This document shows positions 32,737 to 41,871 of a stretch of DNA of 64,000 nucleotides, piece by piece. Position numbers and translations under genes: made by a program. Each line of letters starts with the position of its first letter. The stretch's first letter is position 1. Under the pieces are notes generated by a model. The model searched no databases. It was not told the origin of the DNA and was given only the letters and a program-made list of their open reading frames with translations. The stretch covers positions 186,001-250,000 of the forward strand of contig NZ_CP096658.1 in the NCBI RefSeq assembly GCF_023238445.1, given 5' to 3'. The stretch comes from Halorussus gelatinilyticus (lineage in GTDB: Archaea > Halobacteriota > Halobacteria > Halobacteriales > Haladaptataceae).

Positions 32737-33846
32737 TCACTCCGACTCGGCCGGTACCTCGGCGTCGCCGATGGTCGCGTCCGGTTGGAGTATCTCGCCG
32801 AAGTCGAACTCGTCGGGCGCGCGTCCCTCGGCGACGCGGTTCGGCCAGTCCGGGTTCGCGAGCGCGCTGGTCGCCTGCGCCACGAGGTCGGCCCCGTGGG
32901 ACTCGACGGCCCGCGTCGCCGCCTCGGGGTCGCCGAGACCGCCGTTGGCGATGACGGGGACGGTCGCGTACTCGTCGGCCAACTCCGCGAGCGTCGGACC
33001 CGAATCGAACGCCGGCGTGGTGATGTCCTCCTCAGTGACGTGGAGGAAGTCCGCGCCCGCCTCGTCGAGCGCGCCGAAGACTACCTCGGCGTCGTCCTCG
33101 CCGCCGGACCATCGGTAGTCGGGGTCGTTGACCTTGCTCTGGGAGATACGGACCCCGACGACGAACTCCTCGGGGACCGCGTCCTGCACCGCCTCGACGA
33201 CCTCGGTGTGGTACCGCACTCGGTTCTCGACGGAACCGCCGTACTCGTCGTCGCGTTCGTTCGTGTACTCGGTCAGGAACTGGTCGAGGAGGTAGCCGTT
33301 CGCGCCGTGGATTTCGACGCCGTCGAACCCGGCCTCGTCGGCCCGCCGGGCGGCCTCGACGAACCCCTCCCGCGCCTCGTCCATCTCGGCCTTCGTCATC
33401 TCCTTCGGGGCGGCGAACTCGCCGCTTCCGCCGTAGAGTTCCAACTGTTCGCCCTTCGGTTCGACGGCGGACGGACCGACCGACTCCTCGACGTACCGAT
33501 TGCCCTGCGAGAGCGCCCCGGCGTGCATGAGTTGCGCGAAGATGGGCGCGCCCTCGTCGTGAACCGCGTCGGTGACTTCCCGCCACGCTTCGACGTGAGA
33601 CTCGTTGGCGAGTCCGGGTTGGTCGTCGTACCCCTGGCTGTAGGCCTCGTCGGGGTACGTTCCCTCGGTGACGAGGAACGAGAAACCGCCGCGTGCGAAC
33701 TTCACGTAGTACCGTTTCATCTGCTCGGTGGCGCGGCCGTCGGCGGTCGCGCTCGTTCGCGTCATCGGCGCTAACCCGACCCGGTTGTCGAGGTGGACAC
33801 CGTCGAGGTCGAACGCATCGAATAGAACGTCGTACTCGTTTTCCAT
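32737..33846 (-). CDS. Old yellow enzyme family NADH:flavin oxidoreductase
   Basis: 369 residues. FMN-binding TIM barrel: 'LDNRVGLAPMTRTSAT', 'PIFAQLMHAGALSQG', the active-site segment 'VEIHGANGYLLDQFLTEYTN' followed by RDDEYGGS, and 'VIANGGLGDPE'. The family reduces activated C=C bonds of enals or enones with NAD(P)H. Unlike dienoyl-CoA reductase it lacks the C-terminal FAD and Fe-S domains. A TATA box lies 25-32 bp upstream of the ATG. Confidence 0.93.
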   Translation of the reverse strand: MENEYDVLFDAFDLDGVHLDNRVGLAPMTRTSATADGRATEQMKRYYVKFARGGFSFLVTEGTYPDEAYSQGYDDQPGLANESHVEAWREVTDAVHDEGAPIFAQLMHAGALSQGNRYVEESVGPSAVEPKGEQLELYGGSGEFAAPKEMTKAEMDEAREGFVEAARRADEAGFDGVEIHGANGYLLDQFLTEYTNERDDEYGGSVENRVRYHTEVVEAVQDAVPEEFVVGVRISQSKVNDPDYRWSGGEDDAEVVFGALDEAGADFLHVTEEDITTPAFDSGPTLAELADEYATVPVIANGGLGDPEAATRAVESHGADLVAQATSALANPDWPNRVAEGRAPDEFDFGEILQPDATIGDAEVPAESE

Positions 33847-33870
33847 GGATACGTTCGTAGCGCCGGGTCA

Positions 33871-33878
33871 CGTTTAAC
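33871..33878 (-). promoter_or_regulatory. TATA box for the old yellow enzyme gene
   Basis: On the minus strand GTTAAACG, centred about 28 bp upstream of the ATG at 33846; leaderless layout. Confidence 0.6.
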
Positions 33879-34028
33879 GCTTTTGTACCCTATTTGCAAC
33901 ACTATTCGGCCATTTCGGTTGAGTCTCACTAACAAAGTACCGCTAATGGTGGTGGAACGTTCCGTGCTTGGCTAAAAGCGTATCGGGAATGTTGCTCAGA
34001 ATAGGCAAAACCGCGGCCTTTCTCTCCA

Positions 34029-34036
34029 CTTAAAGA
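34029..34036 (+). promoter_or_regulatory. TATA box for the DJ-1/PfpI gene
   Basis: CTTAAAGA centred 27 bp upstream of the GTG start at 34059; this supports that start. Confidence 0.6.
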
Positions 34037-34058
34037 TGCCGCGACCCAACGAACGACC

Positions 34059-34757
34059 GTGACATCAGCACTGTTTGTCGTCACCGAGGAAGGGTACTGG
34101 GGCGAGGAGTGCGTCGAACCGCTTCGGACACTCGACGAGGAAGGCTTCGACGTTACCGTCGCCACGCCCAGCGGTTCGAAGCCGGTCCTCGACGAGACGT
34201 CTGTCGATACCGACAACCCGCTCGTCGACGAGGAGACTGCCGAGCGGGTCCGAGAGGCCCACGAGAACGACGAGCGACTGAACGACCCGATTCCGCTGGC
34301 GGCGGCGAGCGCCGACGACCACGACGTCGTCGTGTTCCCCGGCGGACACGGAACGATGTGGGACGTGAATCAGGACGGCCACGCGCGAAAACTGCTGTCG
34401 GACGCGGTCGAGGGCGACGACGGCAAGGCGCTGGTCGTCTGTCACGCGGTCGGACTTCTCGGGTTCGGTCGGAACGCGGACGGCGAGTTCATCGCCGACG
34501 GTCGCGACGTGACCGGGTTCCCTAACGCGTTCGAGGAGGACATCGTGGACGACAACGACGTGATGGCGAACGGTCGGAAACTCCCCTACTGGGTCGAAGA
34601 CGAGGTGAAGGCCGCGGGCGGCAACTGGGACGCGGAACTCGACGCCGACGAGAGCGTCACCGTGGACGGCGACCTCATCACGGCCCGCGGTCCGGCGTCC
34701 TCGCGCGCCGCGGCCGCGACGCTGCTCGAAGAACTCGGCGTCCGACAGACCGCGTAA
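34059..34757 (+). CDS. DJ-1/PfpI family protein (class I glutamine amidotransferase-like)
   Basis: 232 residues from GTG. Conserved 'EEGYWGEECVEPL' (Glu partner), 'VVVFPGGHGTMWDV' and the nucleophile elbow 'ALVVCHAVGLL' with Cys-His. The size and 'HGTMWD' fit the Hsp31/YhbO-like branch with glyoxalase III, deglycase or chaperone activities reported. It likely protects against reactive carbonyls. Confidence 0.9.
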   Translation: MTSALFVVTEEGYWGEECVEPLRTLDEEGFDVTVATPSGSKPVLDETSVDTDNPLVDEETAERVREAHENDERLNDPIPLAAASADDHDVVVFPGGHGTMWDVNQDGHARKLLSDAVEGDDGKALVVCHAVGLLGFGRNADGEFIADGRDVTGFPNAFEEDIVDDNDVMANGRKLPYWVEDEVKAAGGNWDAELDADESVTVDGDLITARGPASSRAAAATLLEELGVRQTA

Positions 34758-34935
34758 GCTCCGTTCTCTGCAGTTTCAGCGTCTTTCGACCGAAGCGCAC
34801 AGGTTCCCCTGTCGCGCCACCGAACCGGGGCTCTCGTGGCCTCCGTCTTTCCATCAAAGTGTCGTTCACGCCCGCAGCGACTCGCGGTAAGTTCGCGAGG
34901 GGCCGCAGGTCTGATACGAGGACGAGCGTTACCGA

Positions 34936-35745
34936 GTGGACGTGACCGACAACTCGACGACTCCGCAGGCGTTGAACCGATTCTCGCTCGCCGGGAAGAC
35001 AGCCGTCGTGACCGGCGGGTCCAGCGGCATCGGTCGAGCTATCACCGAACTGTTCGCTGCCGACGGGGCGGACGTGGTGGCGTGTTCACGGACGCTGGCC
35101 GACGTCGAGGCCGTCGCCGACGAAATCGCCGAGAGCGACCGCCCCGGCGAGGTCCACCCCGTCGAGTGCGACGTGACCGACCGCGAGGACGTGGAAGCAC
35201 TCGCGGAGGCGGCGAACGACGCGTTCGGTAGCGTGGACGTACTGGTGAACAACGCGGGCGGCGCGGGCGGCGAACCCTTCGACGAGGTGACGCCGGAGGC
35301 GTGGCGACAGGTGCTGGACGTGAACCTCACCGGGACGTACAACTGCACGCGGGTGTTCGGCGACGCTCTGAAGGAGTCGGGCGGGTCGGTCGTCAACATC
35401 GGCAGCATGGCGGGACAGTACGGCGTCTCCGGGATGACGCCCTACAGCGCGGCGAAGTCGGCCGTCTCGACGTTCACTCGGGCGCTGGCCGCAGAGTGGG
35501 ACGCGGAGGGCGTCCGCCTCAACGCGGTCGCGCCGGGGTTCGTCGGCACGGACAAGGTGCGGGACAACCTCGGCGTGGACCGCGAGATAGACCGCTCGCG
35601 ACCGGACCGGAACATCGGGACGCCCGGCGAAGTCGCGGACCTCGTGCGCTTCCTCGCGAGTCCGGCGTCGTCGTTCGTGGACGGCGAGACCGTCGAAATC
35701 ACGGGGAGTCCGCTGGTCTACGGCCCCGGCGAACTCGCCGAGTAG
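34936..35745 (+). CDS. Short-chain dehydrogenase/reductase (SDR)
   Basis: 269 residues. Classic SDR: cofactor motif 'VVTGGSSGIGRAI' (TGxxxGxG), 'CDVTDRED', 'LVNNAGGAG' (NNAG), catalytic Ser in 'VNIGSMAGQYG' and YxxxK in 'MTPYSAAKSAV'. 'VVACSRT' with Arg after beta-2 suggests NADP. The substrate is unknown. GTG start at 34936; a second GTG six bases later is possible. A Cys-rich small protein and a BKACE enzyme follow. Confidence 0.9.
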   Translation: MDVTDNSTTPQALNRFSLAGKTAVVTGGSSGIGRAITELFAADGADVVACSRTLADVEAVADEIAESDRPGEVHPVECDVTDREDVEALAEAANDAFGSVDVLVNNAGGAGGEPFDEVTPEAWRQVLDVNLTGTYNCTRVFGDALKESGGSVVNIGSMAGQYGVSGMTPYSAAKSAVSTFTRALAAEWDAEGVRLNAVAPGFVGTDKVRDNLGVDREIDRSRPDRNIGTPGEVADLVRFLASPASSFVDGETVEITGSPLVYGPGELAE

Positions 35746-35839
35746 CGCCGGAACCGGGCCGCGACGGACCACCGGGCGACTCCCGGCGATTCCGGCCGCG
35801 CGCCGAACTGTTTTACGCCGACGCGCCGTCGGGTCGGCC

Positions 35840-36061
35840 ATGACCGACGGGTGTCCGTATCTGGAGTACCGAGCGCTCTCCGAGGCGGGCCGAGCGGAGT
35901 CGCGTGCCTACTGCACCGCGGCCGACGAGTTCGTCCAACCGATGCGCGCCGACATCTGCAACGACCGCTACGACCTCGACCACGAGACCGACTGCGAGAT
36001 CTACCGCGAGGCCGAGGGCCTGTCCGAGGGAGTCGAAGGTGAGGGCGCGGGAGGCGACTGA
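35840..36061 (+). CDS. Small Cys-rich haloarchaeal protein
   Basis: 73 residues with four cysteines, 'GCPYLEYR', 'SRAYCTAA', 'RADICNDRYDLDHETDCEI', a pattern suggesting a zinc or iron-sulfur knuckle. Acidic Gly/Glu tail. The stop is 2 nt before the BKACE start, so they are almost surely cotranscribed. No family function is known to me. Confidence 0.75.
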   Translation: MTDGCPYLEYRALSEAGRAESRAYCTAADEFVQPMRADICNDRYDLDHETDCEIYREAEGLSEGVEGEGAGGD

Positions 36062-36063
36062 GG

Positions 36064-36903
36064 ATGGCCTACGACGACTACCTCGACGGAGAGAAGGTCA
36101 TCATCACCGCGGCGCTCACGGGCGGCGTCCACGGCAAGGAGGCCAACCCGAACCTGCCCGAGACGCCCGCGGAAATCGGGCGGGCGGCCGCGGAGTGCGA
36201 GGAAGCGGGTGCGGCCGTCGTCCACCTCCACGCGCGCCGACCGAGCGGCGAGCGCTCCTTCGACCGCGAGCGGTTTCAGGCAATCACCGACGAGGTGCGC
36301 TCGCGGACGAACCTCGTCGTCCAGCACTCGACCGGCGGGACCGGCGCACCGCTCGACGCGCGCCGCCAGTCGCTCCGGACAGACCCGCCGCCGGAGATGG
36401 CCAGCCTCGACATGGGACCGCTGAACCGCTACCGCCACCTAACCAGCGAGAACACCCGCGGGACCATCGACGCGCTCTACGACGAGATGGCCGAGAAGGG
36501 AATCAAGCCAGAGATGGAGGTGTTCAACGACGGCCACCTCAACGAGGTCCGGGACCTGCTGGAGCGCCGGGACGTGGCGGAACCGGTGTACGCGACGCTC
36601 ATCTTCGGCGGCGGCACGACCGCACCGCCCTCGCCCCGGAACCTGCTGAACGCCGCCGACCACCTACCCGACGGCACGCTGTTCAACACGCTCGGATTCG
36701 GTCGCCACCAGCTCCCGCTCACCACGATGGGAATCCTGCTCGGCGGGCACGTCCGCGTCGGACTGGAGGACAACGTGTACTACGACCGGGGCGAACTCGC
36801 CGAGAGCAACGCCCAACTGGTCGCCCGGACCGCCGACCTCGCCCGGACGTTGGGCCGCGAGCCGGCGACCCCCGACGAGGCGCGCGAGATTCTCGGTATC
36901 TAA
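36064..36903 (+). CDS. BKACE family beta-keto acid cleavage enzyme (DUF849)
   Basis: 279 residues. 'VIITAALTGGVHGKEANPNL' N-terminus, zinc-binding 'AVVHLHARRPSGERSF', 'NLVVQHSTGG', 'EVFNDGHLNEV' and 'GHVRVGLEDNVYY' define the 3-keto-5-aminohexanoate cleavage (Kce-like) family. These TIM-barrel Zn enzymes split a beta-keto acid with acetyl-CoA into acetoacetate and an acyl-CoA. The actual keto acid is not predictable. It sits in a short run of genes with the SDR and the Cys-rich protein. Confidence 0.92.
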   Translation: MAYDDYLDGEKVIITAALTGGVHGKEANPNLPETPAEIGRAAAECEEAGAAVVHLHARRPSGERSFDRERFQAITDEVRSRTNLVVQHSTGGTGAPLDARRQSLRTDPPPEMASLDMGPLNRYRHLTSENTRGTIDALYDEMAEKGIKPEMEVFNDGHLNEVRDLLERRDVAEPVYATLIFGGGTTAPPSPRNLLNAADHLPDGTLFNTLGFGRHQLPLTTMGILLGGHVRVGLEDNVYYDRGELAESNAQLVARTADLARTLGREPATPDEAREILGI

Positions 36904-36981
36904 ATAGGTAGGTTACGTTCGCGTCACCTGCTTACCCCTCCGTCCGACAAGGCTCAAGGTCGCTGTGGGGCTAGGGACGGT

Positions 36982-37461
36982 ATGACCGACTCGGAGACGC
37001 CGCCGCTCACGGACATCAACCACGTCACGAACATCTGCACCGACATGGACCGCACGCAGGAGTTCTACGAGGACGTGCTGGGCTTCTACACCGTCAAGAT
37101 GACCGAGAACTACGACGACCCCGGCACGCCCCACTACTACTTCTCGCCGACGCCGGAGGGCGAACCCGGCACCGTCGTCAGCTACTTCGAGTATCCCAAC
37201 TCCAGAGGGAATCCCGGTCCGGGCGCGTCCCACCACTTCGCGCTGGGCGTCGAGGACGAGGCGACCCTGCGCGAGTGGCGCGACTACCTCCAGTCGAAGG
37301 GCGTCCGCGTCTCGCAGGTGCGCGACCGAACCTACTTCGAGAGCATCTACCTCTCGGACCCCGACGGCCTGACCATCGAAATCTGTACCGAGGGACCGGG
37401 CTTCGGCGTGGACGAGGAGACGCCGGGAAGCGAGTTCGTGGAGGCCCCGGAGCAGCGATGA
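36982..37461 (+). CDS. VOC family dioxygenase/glyoxalase-like protein (MhqO-like)
   Basis: 159 residues, a single vicinal-oxygen-chelate unit with metal ligands in 'DINHVTNICTDM' (His), 'GASHHFALGVED' (His) and 'GLTIEICTEG' (Glu). Ring-cleaving dioxygenases of the MhqO type have two such units, so this is a half-size form that may dimerise. It overlaps the downstream hydrolase gene by 4 nt, and the dioxygenase-hydrolase pairing resembles the MhqO/MhqD quinone-resistance pair of Bacillus. Confidence 0.85.
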   Translation: MTDSETPPLTDINHVTNICTDMDRTQEFYEDVLGFYTVKMTENYDDPGTPHYYFSPTPEGEPGTVVSYFEYPNSRGNPGPGASHHFALGVEDEATLREWRDYLQSKGVRVSQVRDRTYFESIYLSDPDGLTIEICTEGPGFGVDEETPGSEFVEAPEQR

Positions 37462-38135
37462 CCGCGAACCGCAACCCCCACGCCGGCGAGTCGGACCCCC
37501 ACGAGGGCCAACCGGTCGCCACCGCCGGCGAGGAACTCTCGACGGCCGACGCCGCGGTCGTCTTCGTCCACGGCCGCGGCGCGACCGCCGAGGGCATGCT
37601 GGAGATGGCCAGCGAGTTCGACGCCGAAGGCGTCGCGTACCTCGCGCCGCAGGCCCGCGGCCGGACGTGGTATCCCCACTCGTTCCTCGAAGATATCGAG
37701 CGCAACGAACCCAGTCTCTCGTCGGCGCTCGATTTCTTGGGCGACGTTCGCCAGCGAGTCCTCGACGCCGGTATCCCGGCCGACCGAACCTGCTTCGTCG
37801 GCTTCTCGCAGGGTGCCTGTCTGTCCAGCGAGTTCGTCGCCCGGAACCCGACGTGTTACGGCGGACTCGCGGTCCTGAGCGGTGGGTTGATCGGTCCGGA
37901 GGGGACGCCCCGCGACTACGACGGCGACCTGGACGGGACGCCGGTGTTTCTGGGCTGTGGCGACCGCGACCCCCACATCCCGGTCGAGCGCGTCCACGAG
38001 ACCCGCGACGCACTGTCGGCGTTGGACGGCGACGTGACCGAACGCATCTACGAGGGGATGAGCCACGGCATCAATCAGGAAGAGATGGAGTACGTCCGGA
38101 ATCTGGTCGAAGAGGCCGTTTCGGGGTCCGAGTAG
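37458..38135 (+). CDS. Phospholipase/carboxylesterase-type alpha/beta hydrolase (MhqD-like)
   Basis: 225 residues. 'VVFVHGRGATAEGMLEMASE' oxyanion region, nucleophile elbow 'CFVGFSQGACLSSEF' (Ser), acid in 'LGCGDRDPHIPV' (Asp) and 'YEGMSHGINQEE' (His). The family covers small serine esterases. Translational coupling with the VOC gene suggests that they act in sequence on an aromatic or quinone-derived compound. Confidence 0.88.
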   Translation: MTANRNPHAGESDPHEGQPVATAGEELSTADAAVVFVHGRGATAEGMLEMASEFDAEGVAYLAPQARGRTWYPHSFLEDIERNEPSLSSALDFLGDVRQRVLDAGIPADRTCFVGFSQGACLSSEFVARNPTCYGGLAVLSGGLIGPEGTPRDYDGDLDGTPVFLGCGDRDPHIPVERVHETRDALSALDGDVTERIYEGMSHGINQEEMEYVRNLVEEAVSGSE

Positions 38136-38255
38136 TCGATTTTTAGCCGGTGTGATTTCTCGGAGTGATTCCGAAAACGAACGGATGAGAGCGGTCGAGA
38201 CGGGGAGCTAGCTTCAGGCAGAAGAAGCGCCAAACCGTCGCGTTCCGCCCGTCCG

Positions 38256-39035
38256 TCAGATTCCGGCGTCGTCCAGAAATTCCCGGAGCGCGGCGTTGAA
38301 CCCCTCCGGTTCCTCCAGCATGGCGAGGTGGGCCGCGCCCCGGACCTCACGGTACCGGGCGTCGGGAATCGCCTCGGCGAGCGACTCGTGGTACGCCGGC
38401 GGGGTGAGGTGGTCGTGTTCGCCGACGAGCGCGAGCGTCGGGACGTCGATTTCGTCGAGGTCCGCGCGCACGTCGAAGACGTGGCAGGTCTCGAAGTCCC
38501 GGCGGGTCACGCGCCGGCCGACCGCCCGCATCGCCTCGGTCGAGTGCTGGACGTACCGCGAGTCGGCGTCGTGGAAGAGTCGGTCCTCGCCGTGGAGGAA
38601 CTCGACCGCGCGCTCGAAGTCCGAGTCGAGCCACTGGCGCAGGTCGTCCAGCACGGGGAGTTTCGCGCCCGTGCCCGCGAGGACGAGACCGTCGAAGTCG
38701 TGGTCGCGCTCGATCGCGAGTTGGAGCGCCACCGCGCCGCCCAGCGAGTTGCCGACGAGGATTTGCGCGTCGGTCTCGTCGGCGACCGCCAGCACGTCGT
38801 CGGCGTAGGCCGAGAGCGTCTCCCAACCGGGGTCGGCGTCGAAGTCGTCGGAGTCGCCGTGGCCGCTCAGGTCGAGCGCGACGACCGGTCGATGACTCGC
38901 CAGTCGGCCGAGTTGCCCCTTCCAGACCTCGTGGTTGCCGCCGGAACCGTGGACGCAGAGGAGCGGCGACCCCTCGCCGCCGCGGTCGGCCACCCGGTAG
39001 GCCGTGGTCCGTCCGTGGTGCGTGACCCGTTGCAT
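38256..39035 (-). CDS. Alpha/beta hydrolase fold protein
   Basis: 259 residues from the ATG at 39035. 'LLCVHGSGGNHEVWKGQL' (HGxxx oxyanion), 'VALDLSGHGDSDD', nucleophile 'ILVGNSLGGAVAL' (Ser), acid 'ALVGEHDHLTPP' (Asp) and 'GAAHLAMLEEPEGFN' (His). Complete catalytic triad; esterase, lipase or dienelactone-type activity are all possible. Convergent with the preceding hydrolase. Confidence 0.88.
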   Translation of the reverse strand: MQRVTHHGRTTAYRVADRGGEGSPLLCVHGSGGNHEVWKGQLGRLASHRPVVALDLSGHGDSDDFDADPGWETLSAYADDVLAVADETDAQILVGNSLGGAVALQLAIERDHDFDGLVLAGTGAKLPVLDDLRQWLDSDFERAVEFLHGEDRLFHDADSRYVQHSTEAMRAVGRRVTRRDFETCHVFDVRADLDEIDVPTLALVGEHDHLTPPAYHESLAEAIPDARYREVRGAAHLAMLEEPEGFNAALREFLDDAGI

Positions 39036-39165
39036 GCAACGGGATTCGGGAGCGCGGGACAAAACACCCCCGGTCTCTCTCGGTGCCGGAGGAGACAGGA
39101 CCTGAACCGCAATTCAGTCCTCAGAGGGCCACCCCGACGCAGTACTGCGATTTTTCAGGGAAAGA

Positions 39166-39175
39166 CTTAAGTATA
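39166..39175 (+). promoter_or_regulatory. TATA box for the Hsp20-like/CDC48 operon
   Basis: CTTAAGTATA centred about 34 bp upstream of the ATG at 39205; the only clear box ahead of the two-gene unit. Confidence 0.6.
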
Positions 39176-39204
39176 TGAGTCGCTAACTTTGGGTTAGGAT
39201 TAGA

Positions 39205-39450
39205 ATGACATTGAAGCACATCACCGAACGTGACGACGTGTTCGCCCGGAGCTACGAGTACGAAGACGGCGAGGTCCTCGCGGCCGACCTCGGCGTCGCC
39301 GGCAACGCGTCCGTGGACGTTCTGGACGACACGGCCATCGTCGTCTTCGAGGGCGAGGACGGTCCCGAGCAGGTCGAGTTCCAACTGCCCGAAGAGGGGG
39401 CGGAAGCGTTTATCACCAACGGCGTCCTCACTATCGAGGTGGGACTATGA
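39205..39450 (+). CDS. Hsp20-like small protein (DUF7127-type) in operon with cdc48
   Basis: 81 residues with alternating beta strands: '[20 protein letters not shown]', '[18 protein letters not shown]', 'QVEFQLP' and '[13 protein letters not shown]', the pattern of an alpha-crystallin domain. Its ATGA stop/start overlap with the CDC48-type ATPase gene strongly suggests equal synthesis and a direct partnership, for example as an adaptor or holdase handing over clients. A paralogue lies at 15079. Confidence 0.8.
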   Translation: MTLKHITERDDVFARSYEYEDGEVLAADLGVAGNASVDVLDDTAIVVFEGEDGPEQVEFQLPEEGAEAFITNGVLTIEVGL

Positions 39451-41711
39451 AGCTCACCGTCAAGCCGTTGAAACAGAAGGACGCCGGGCGCGGACTGGCG
39501 GCGGTAGACCGCCAGTCGATGCACGAACTCGACGTCGAAAACGGCGACTACATCGTCATCGAGGGGAAGAATCAGGGTCGGGCGGTAGCCCGCGTCTGGC
39601 CGGGCTACCCCGAAGACGAGGGACGGGGCATCGTCCGCATCGACGGCCAGTTGCGTCAGGAGGCCGGCGTCGGCATCGACGACAAGGTGACTATCGAGAA
39701 GGCCGACGTGAAACCCGCCAACTCCGTCACCATCGCGCTCCCGCAGAACCTCCAGATTCGGGGCGACATCACGCCTCACATCCGGGACAAGCTGAGCGGA
39801 CAAGCCATCACGCAGGGCCAGAACGTGCCGTTCGGCTTCGGACTGATGGGAATGGGGTCGGGCCAGTCCATCCCGCTCAAGGTCGCTAGCACCGACCCCG
39901 ACGGGACGGTCGTCGTGACCGACTCGACCACGATAAACATCAGCGAGCGCGCCGCCGAGGAGATCGCGCAGGGCGCGAGCGGCGGTCCCGAGGGCACGCC
40001 GAGCGTGACCTACGAGGACATCGGCGGTCTCGAAGGCGAGCTGGAGCAGGTCCGGGAGATGATCGAACTCCCGATGCGCCACCCCGAGCTGTTCAGCCGG
40101 TTGGGCATCGACCCGCCGAAGGGCGTCCTGCTCCACGGGCCGCCCGGCACGGGCAAGACCCTGATGGCGAAGGCCGTCGCCAACGAGATCGACGCGCACT
40201 TCCAGACCATCTCGGGCCCCGAAATCATGAGCAAGTACTACGGGGAGTCCGAGGAGAAGCTCCGCGAGGTCTTCGAGGACGCCGAGCAGAACGCTCCGGC
40301 CATCATCTTCATCGACGAGCTGGACTCCATCGCGCCCAAGCGCGAGGAGGCCGGCGGCGACGTGGAACGCCGCGTCGTGGCCCAACTGCTCTCGCTGATG
40401 GATGGTCTCGAAGAGCGCGGTGAGGTCACCGTCATCGCGGCCACGAACCGTGTGGACGCCATCGACCCGGCGCTCCGGCGTCCCGGCCGCTTCGACCGCG
40501 AAATCGACATCGGCGTGCCGGACCGCGAGGGGCGGCTCGAAATCATGCAGGTCCACACCCGCGGGATGCCGCTCGCGGACGGCGTGGACCTCGAAGCGTA
40601 CGCCGACAACACCCACGGCTTCGTCGGCGCGGACTTAGAGAGTCTCGCCAAGGAGGGCGCGATGAACGCGCTCCGGCGCATCCGTCCCGAGATCGACCTC
40701 GAAGAGGACGAGATTCCGGCCGACGTGCTCGACTCGCTGCAGGTGACCGAGCGCGACCTCAAGGAGGCGCTGAAGGGCATCGAACCCTCGGCGCTCCGCG
40801 AGGTGTTCGTCGAGGTCCCCGACGTGACGTGGGACCAAGTCGGCGGCTTGGAGGACACCAAAGAGCGCCTCCGGGAGACCATCCAGTGGCCGCTGGACTA
40901 CCCCGAAGTGTTCGAGTCCCTCGACATGGAGGCCGCCAAGGGCGTGCTGATGTACGGCCCGCCCGGCACGGGCAAGACCCTGATGGCGAAGGCCGTCGCC
41001 AACGAGAGCGACAGCAACTTCATCTCGATCAAGGGTCCCGAACTGCTGAGCAAGTGGGTCGGCGAGTCCGAGAAGGGCGTCCGCGAAGTGTTCAGCAAGG
41101 CCCGCGAGAACGCCCCGACGGTGGTGTTCTTCGACGAGATAGACTCCATCGCGACCGAGCGCGGAAGCGGCGGCGGCGGTGGCACGCAGGTCAGCGAGCG
41201 CGTCGTCTCCCAACTCCTGACCGAGTTGGACGGCCTCGAAGAACTCGAGGACGTCGTGGTCATCGCCACCTCGAACCGCCCGGACCTCATCGACAGCGCG
41301 CTGTTGCGCCCCGGTCGTCTGGACCGCCACGTCCACGTGCCGGTGCCCGACGAGGAGGCTCGCAAGGCCATCTTCGAGGTCCACACCCGGAACAAGCCCG
41401 TGGCCGACGACGTGGACCTCGACTGGCTCGCCAGCGAGACCGAGGGCTACGTCGGCGCGGACATCGAAGCCGTCACCCGCGAGGCGTCGATGGCCGCCAG
41501 TCGGGAGTTCATCCACAGCGTGGACCCCGAGGAAATCGGCGAGAGCGTCGGCAACGTCCGCATCAGCAAGGAGCACTTCGAGCAGGCGCTCGACGAGGTG
41601 ACCCCCAGCGTCACCGATAAGACCAAGGAGCGCTACGAGGAGATCGAAGAGCAGTTCGACTCCGCGGAACCCGCCCAAGAGAAGGACCAGTTGGGTCGGA
41701 CGTTCCAATGA
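39447..41711 (+). CDS. CDC48/VAT family AAA+ ATPase
   Basis: 754 residues. N-terminal double-psi barrel domain (1-190: '[17 protein letters not shown]', '[15 protein letters not shown]'), then two AAA modules. D1: Walker A 'GPPGTGKT' near residue 231, Walker B '[16 protein letters not shown]', '[13 protein letters not shown]'. D2: Walker A 'GPPGTGKT' near 506, Walker B '[15 protein letters not shown]', '[12 protein letters not shown]'. Unfoldase that threads proteins through its hexamer pore and feeds the proteasome. It ends 'QLGRTFQ'. A nested hairpin follows the stop directly. Confidence 0.97.
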   Translation: MKLTVKPLKQKDAGRGLAAVDRQSMHELDVENGDYIVIEGKNQGRAVARVWPGYPEDEGRGIVRIDGQLRQEAGVGIDDKVTIEKADVKPANSVTIALPQNLQIRGDITPHIRDKLSGQAITQGQNVPFGFGLMGMGSGQSIPLKVASTDPDGTVVVTDSTTINISERAAEEIAQGASGGPEGTPSVTYEDIGGLEGELEQVREMIELPMRHPELFSRLGIDPPKGVLLHGPPGTGKTLMAKAVANEIDAHFQTISGPEIMSKYYGESEEKLREVFEDAEQNAPAIIFIDELDSIAPKREEAGGDVERRVVAQLLSLMDGLEERGEVTVIAATNRVDAIDPALRRPGRFDREIDIGVPDREGRLEIMQVHTRGMPLADGVDLEAYADNTHGFVGADLESLAKEGAMNALRRIRPEIDLEEDEIPADVLDSLQVTERDLKEALKGIEPSALREVFVEVPDVTWDQVGGLEDTKERLRETIQWPLDYPEVFESLDMEAAKGVLMYGPPGTGKTLMAKAVANESDSNFISIKGPELLSKWVGESEKGVREVFSKARENAPTVVFFDEIDSIATERGSGGGGGTQVSERVVSQLLTELDGLEELEDVVVIATSNRPDLIDSALLRPGRLDRHVHVPVPDEEARKAIFEVHTRNKPVADDVDLDWLASETEGYVGADIEAVTREASMAASREFIHSVDPEEIGESVGNVRISKEHFEQALDEVTPSVTDKTKERYEEIEEQFDSAEPAQEKDQLGRTFQ

Positions 41712-41714
41712 AAC

Positions 41715-41760
41715 TTTTGCTGCGGTCGAGCGCGCCGTAGGCGCGCTCTCCCTAGCAAAA
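41715..41760 (+). terminator. Nested hairpin after cdc48
   Basis: Outer arms TTTTGCT (41715) and AGCAAAA (41754), inner 9-bp stem GAGCGCGCC/GGCGCGCTC with a 3-nt loop (41728-41748). It begins 4 nt after the cdc48 stop, so it most likely ends that transcript. Confidence 0.65.
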
Positions 41761-41791
41761 CGTTCATGAAAAATGCTGCGTCACCCCCTCA

Positions 41792-41814
41792 CTCACGCGC
41801 CTCCGGCGCGTGAG
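41792..41814. repeat. Perfect 10-bp stem hairpin
   Basis: CTCACGCGCC-TCC-GGCGCGTGAG, with a 3-nt loop. Part of the hairpin series after cdc48. Confidence 0.65.
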
Positions 41815-41850
41815 TTCGAGGGACTCCTTGGTCCGCTCGCTCGTCACGTC

Positions 41851-41871
41851 GCGCGGCGCGAAGCGCCGCGC
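41851..41871. repeat. Perfect 9-bp stem hairpin
   Basis: GCGCGGCGC-GAA-GCGCCGCGC. Third hairpin of the series after cdc48, again with a 3-nt loop. Confidence 0.65.
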
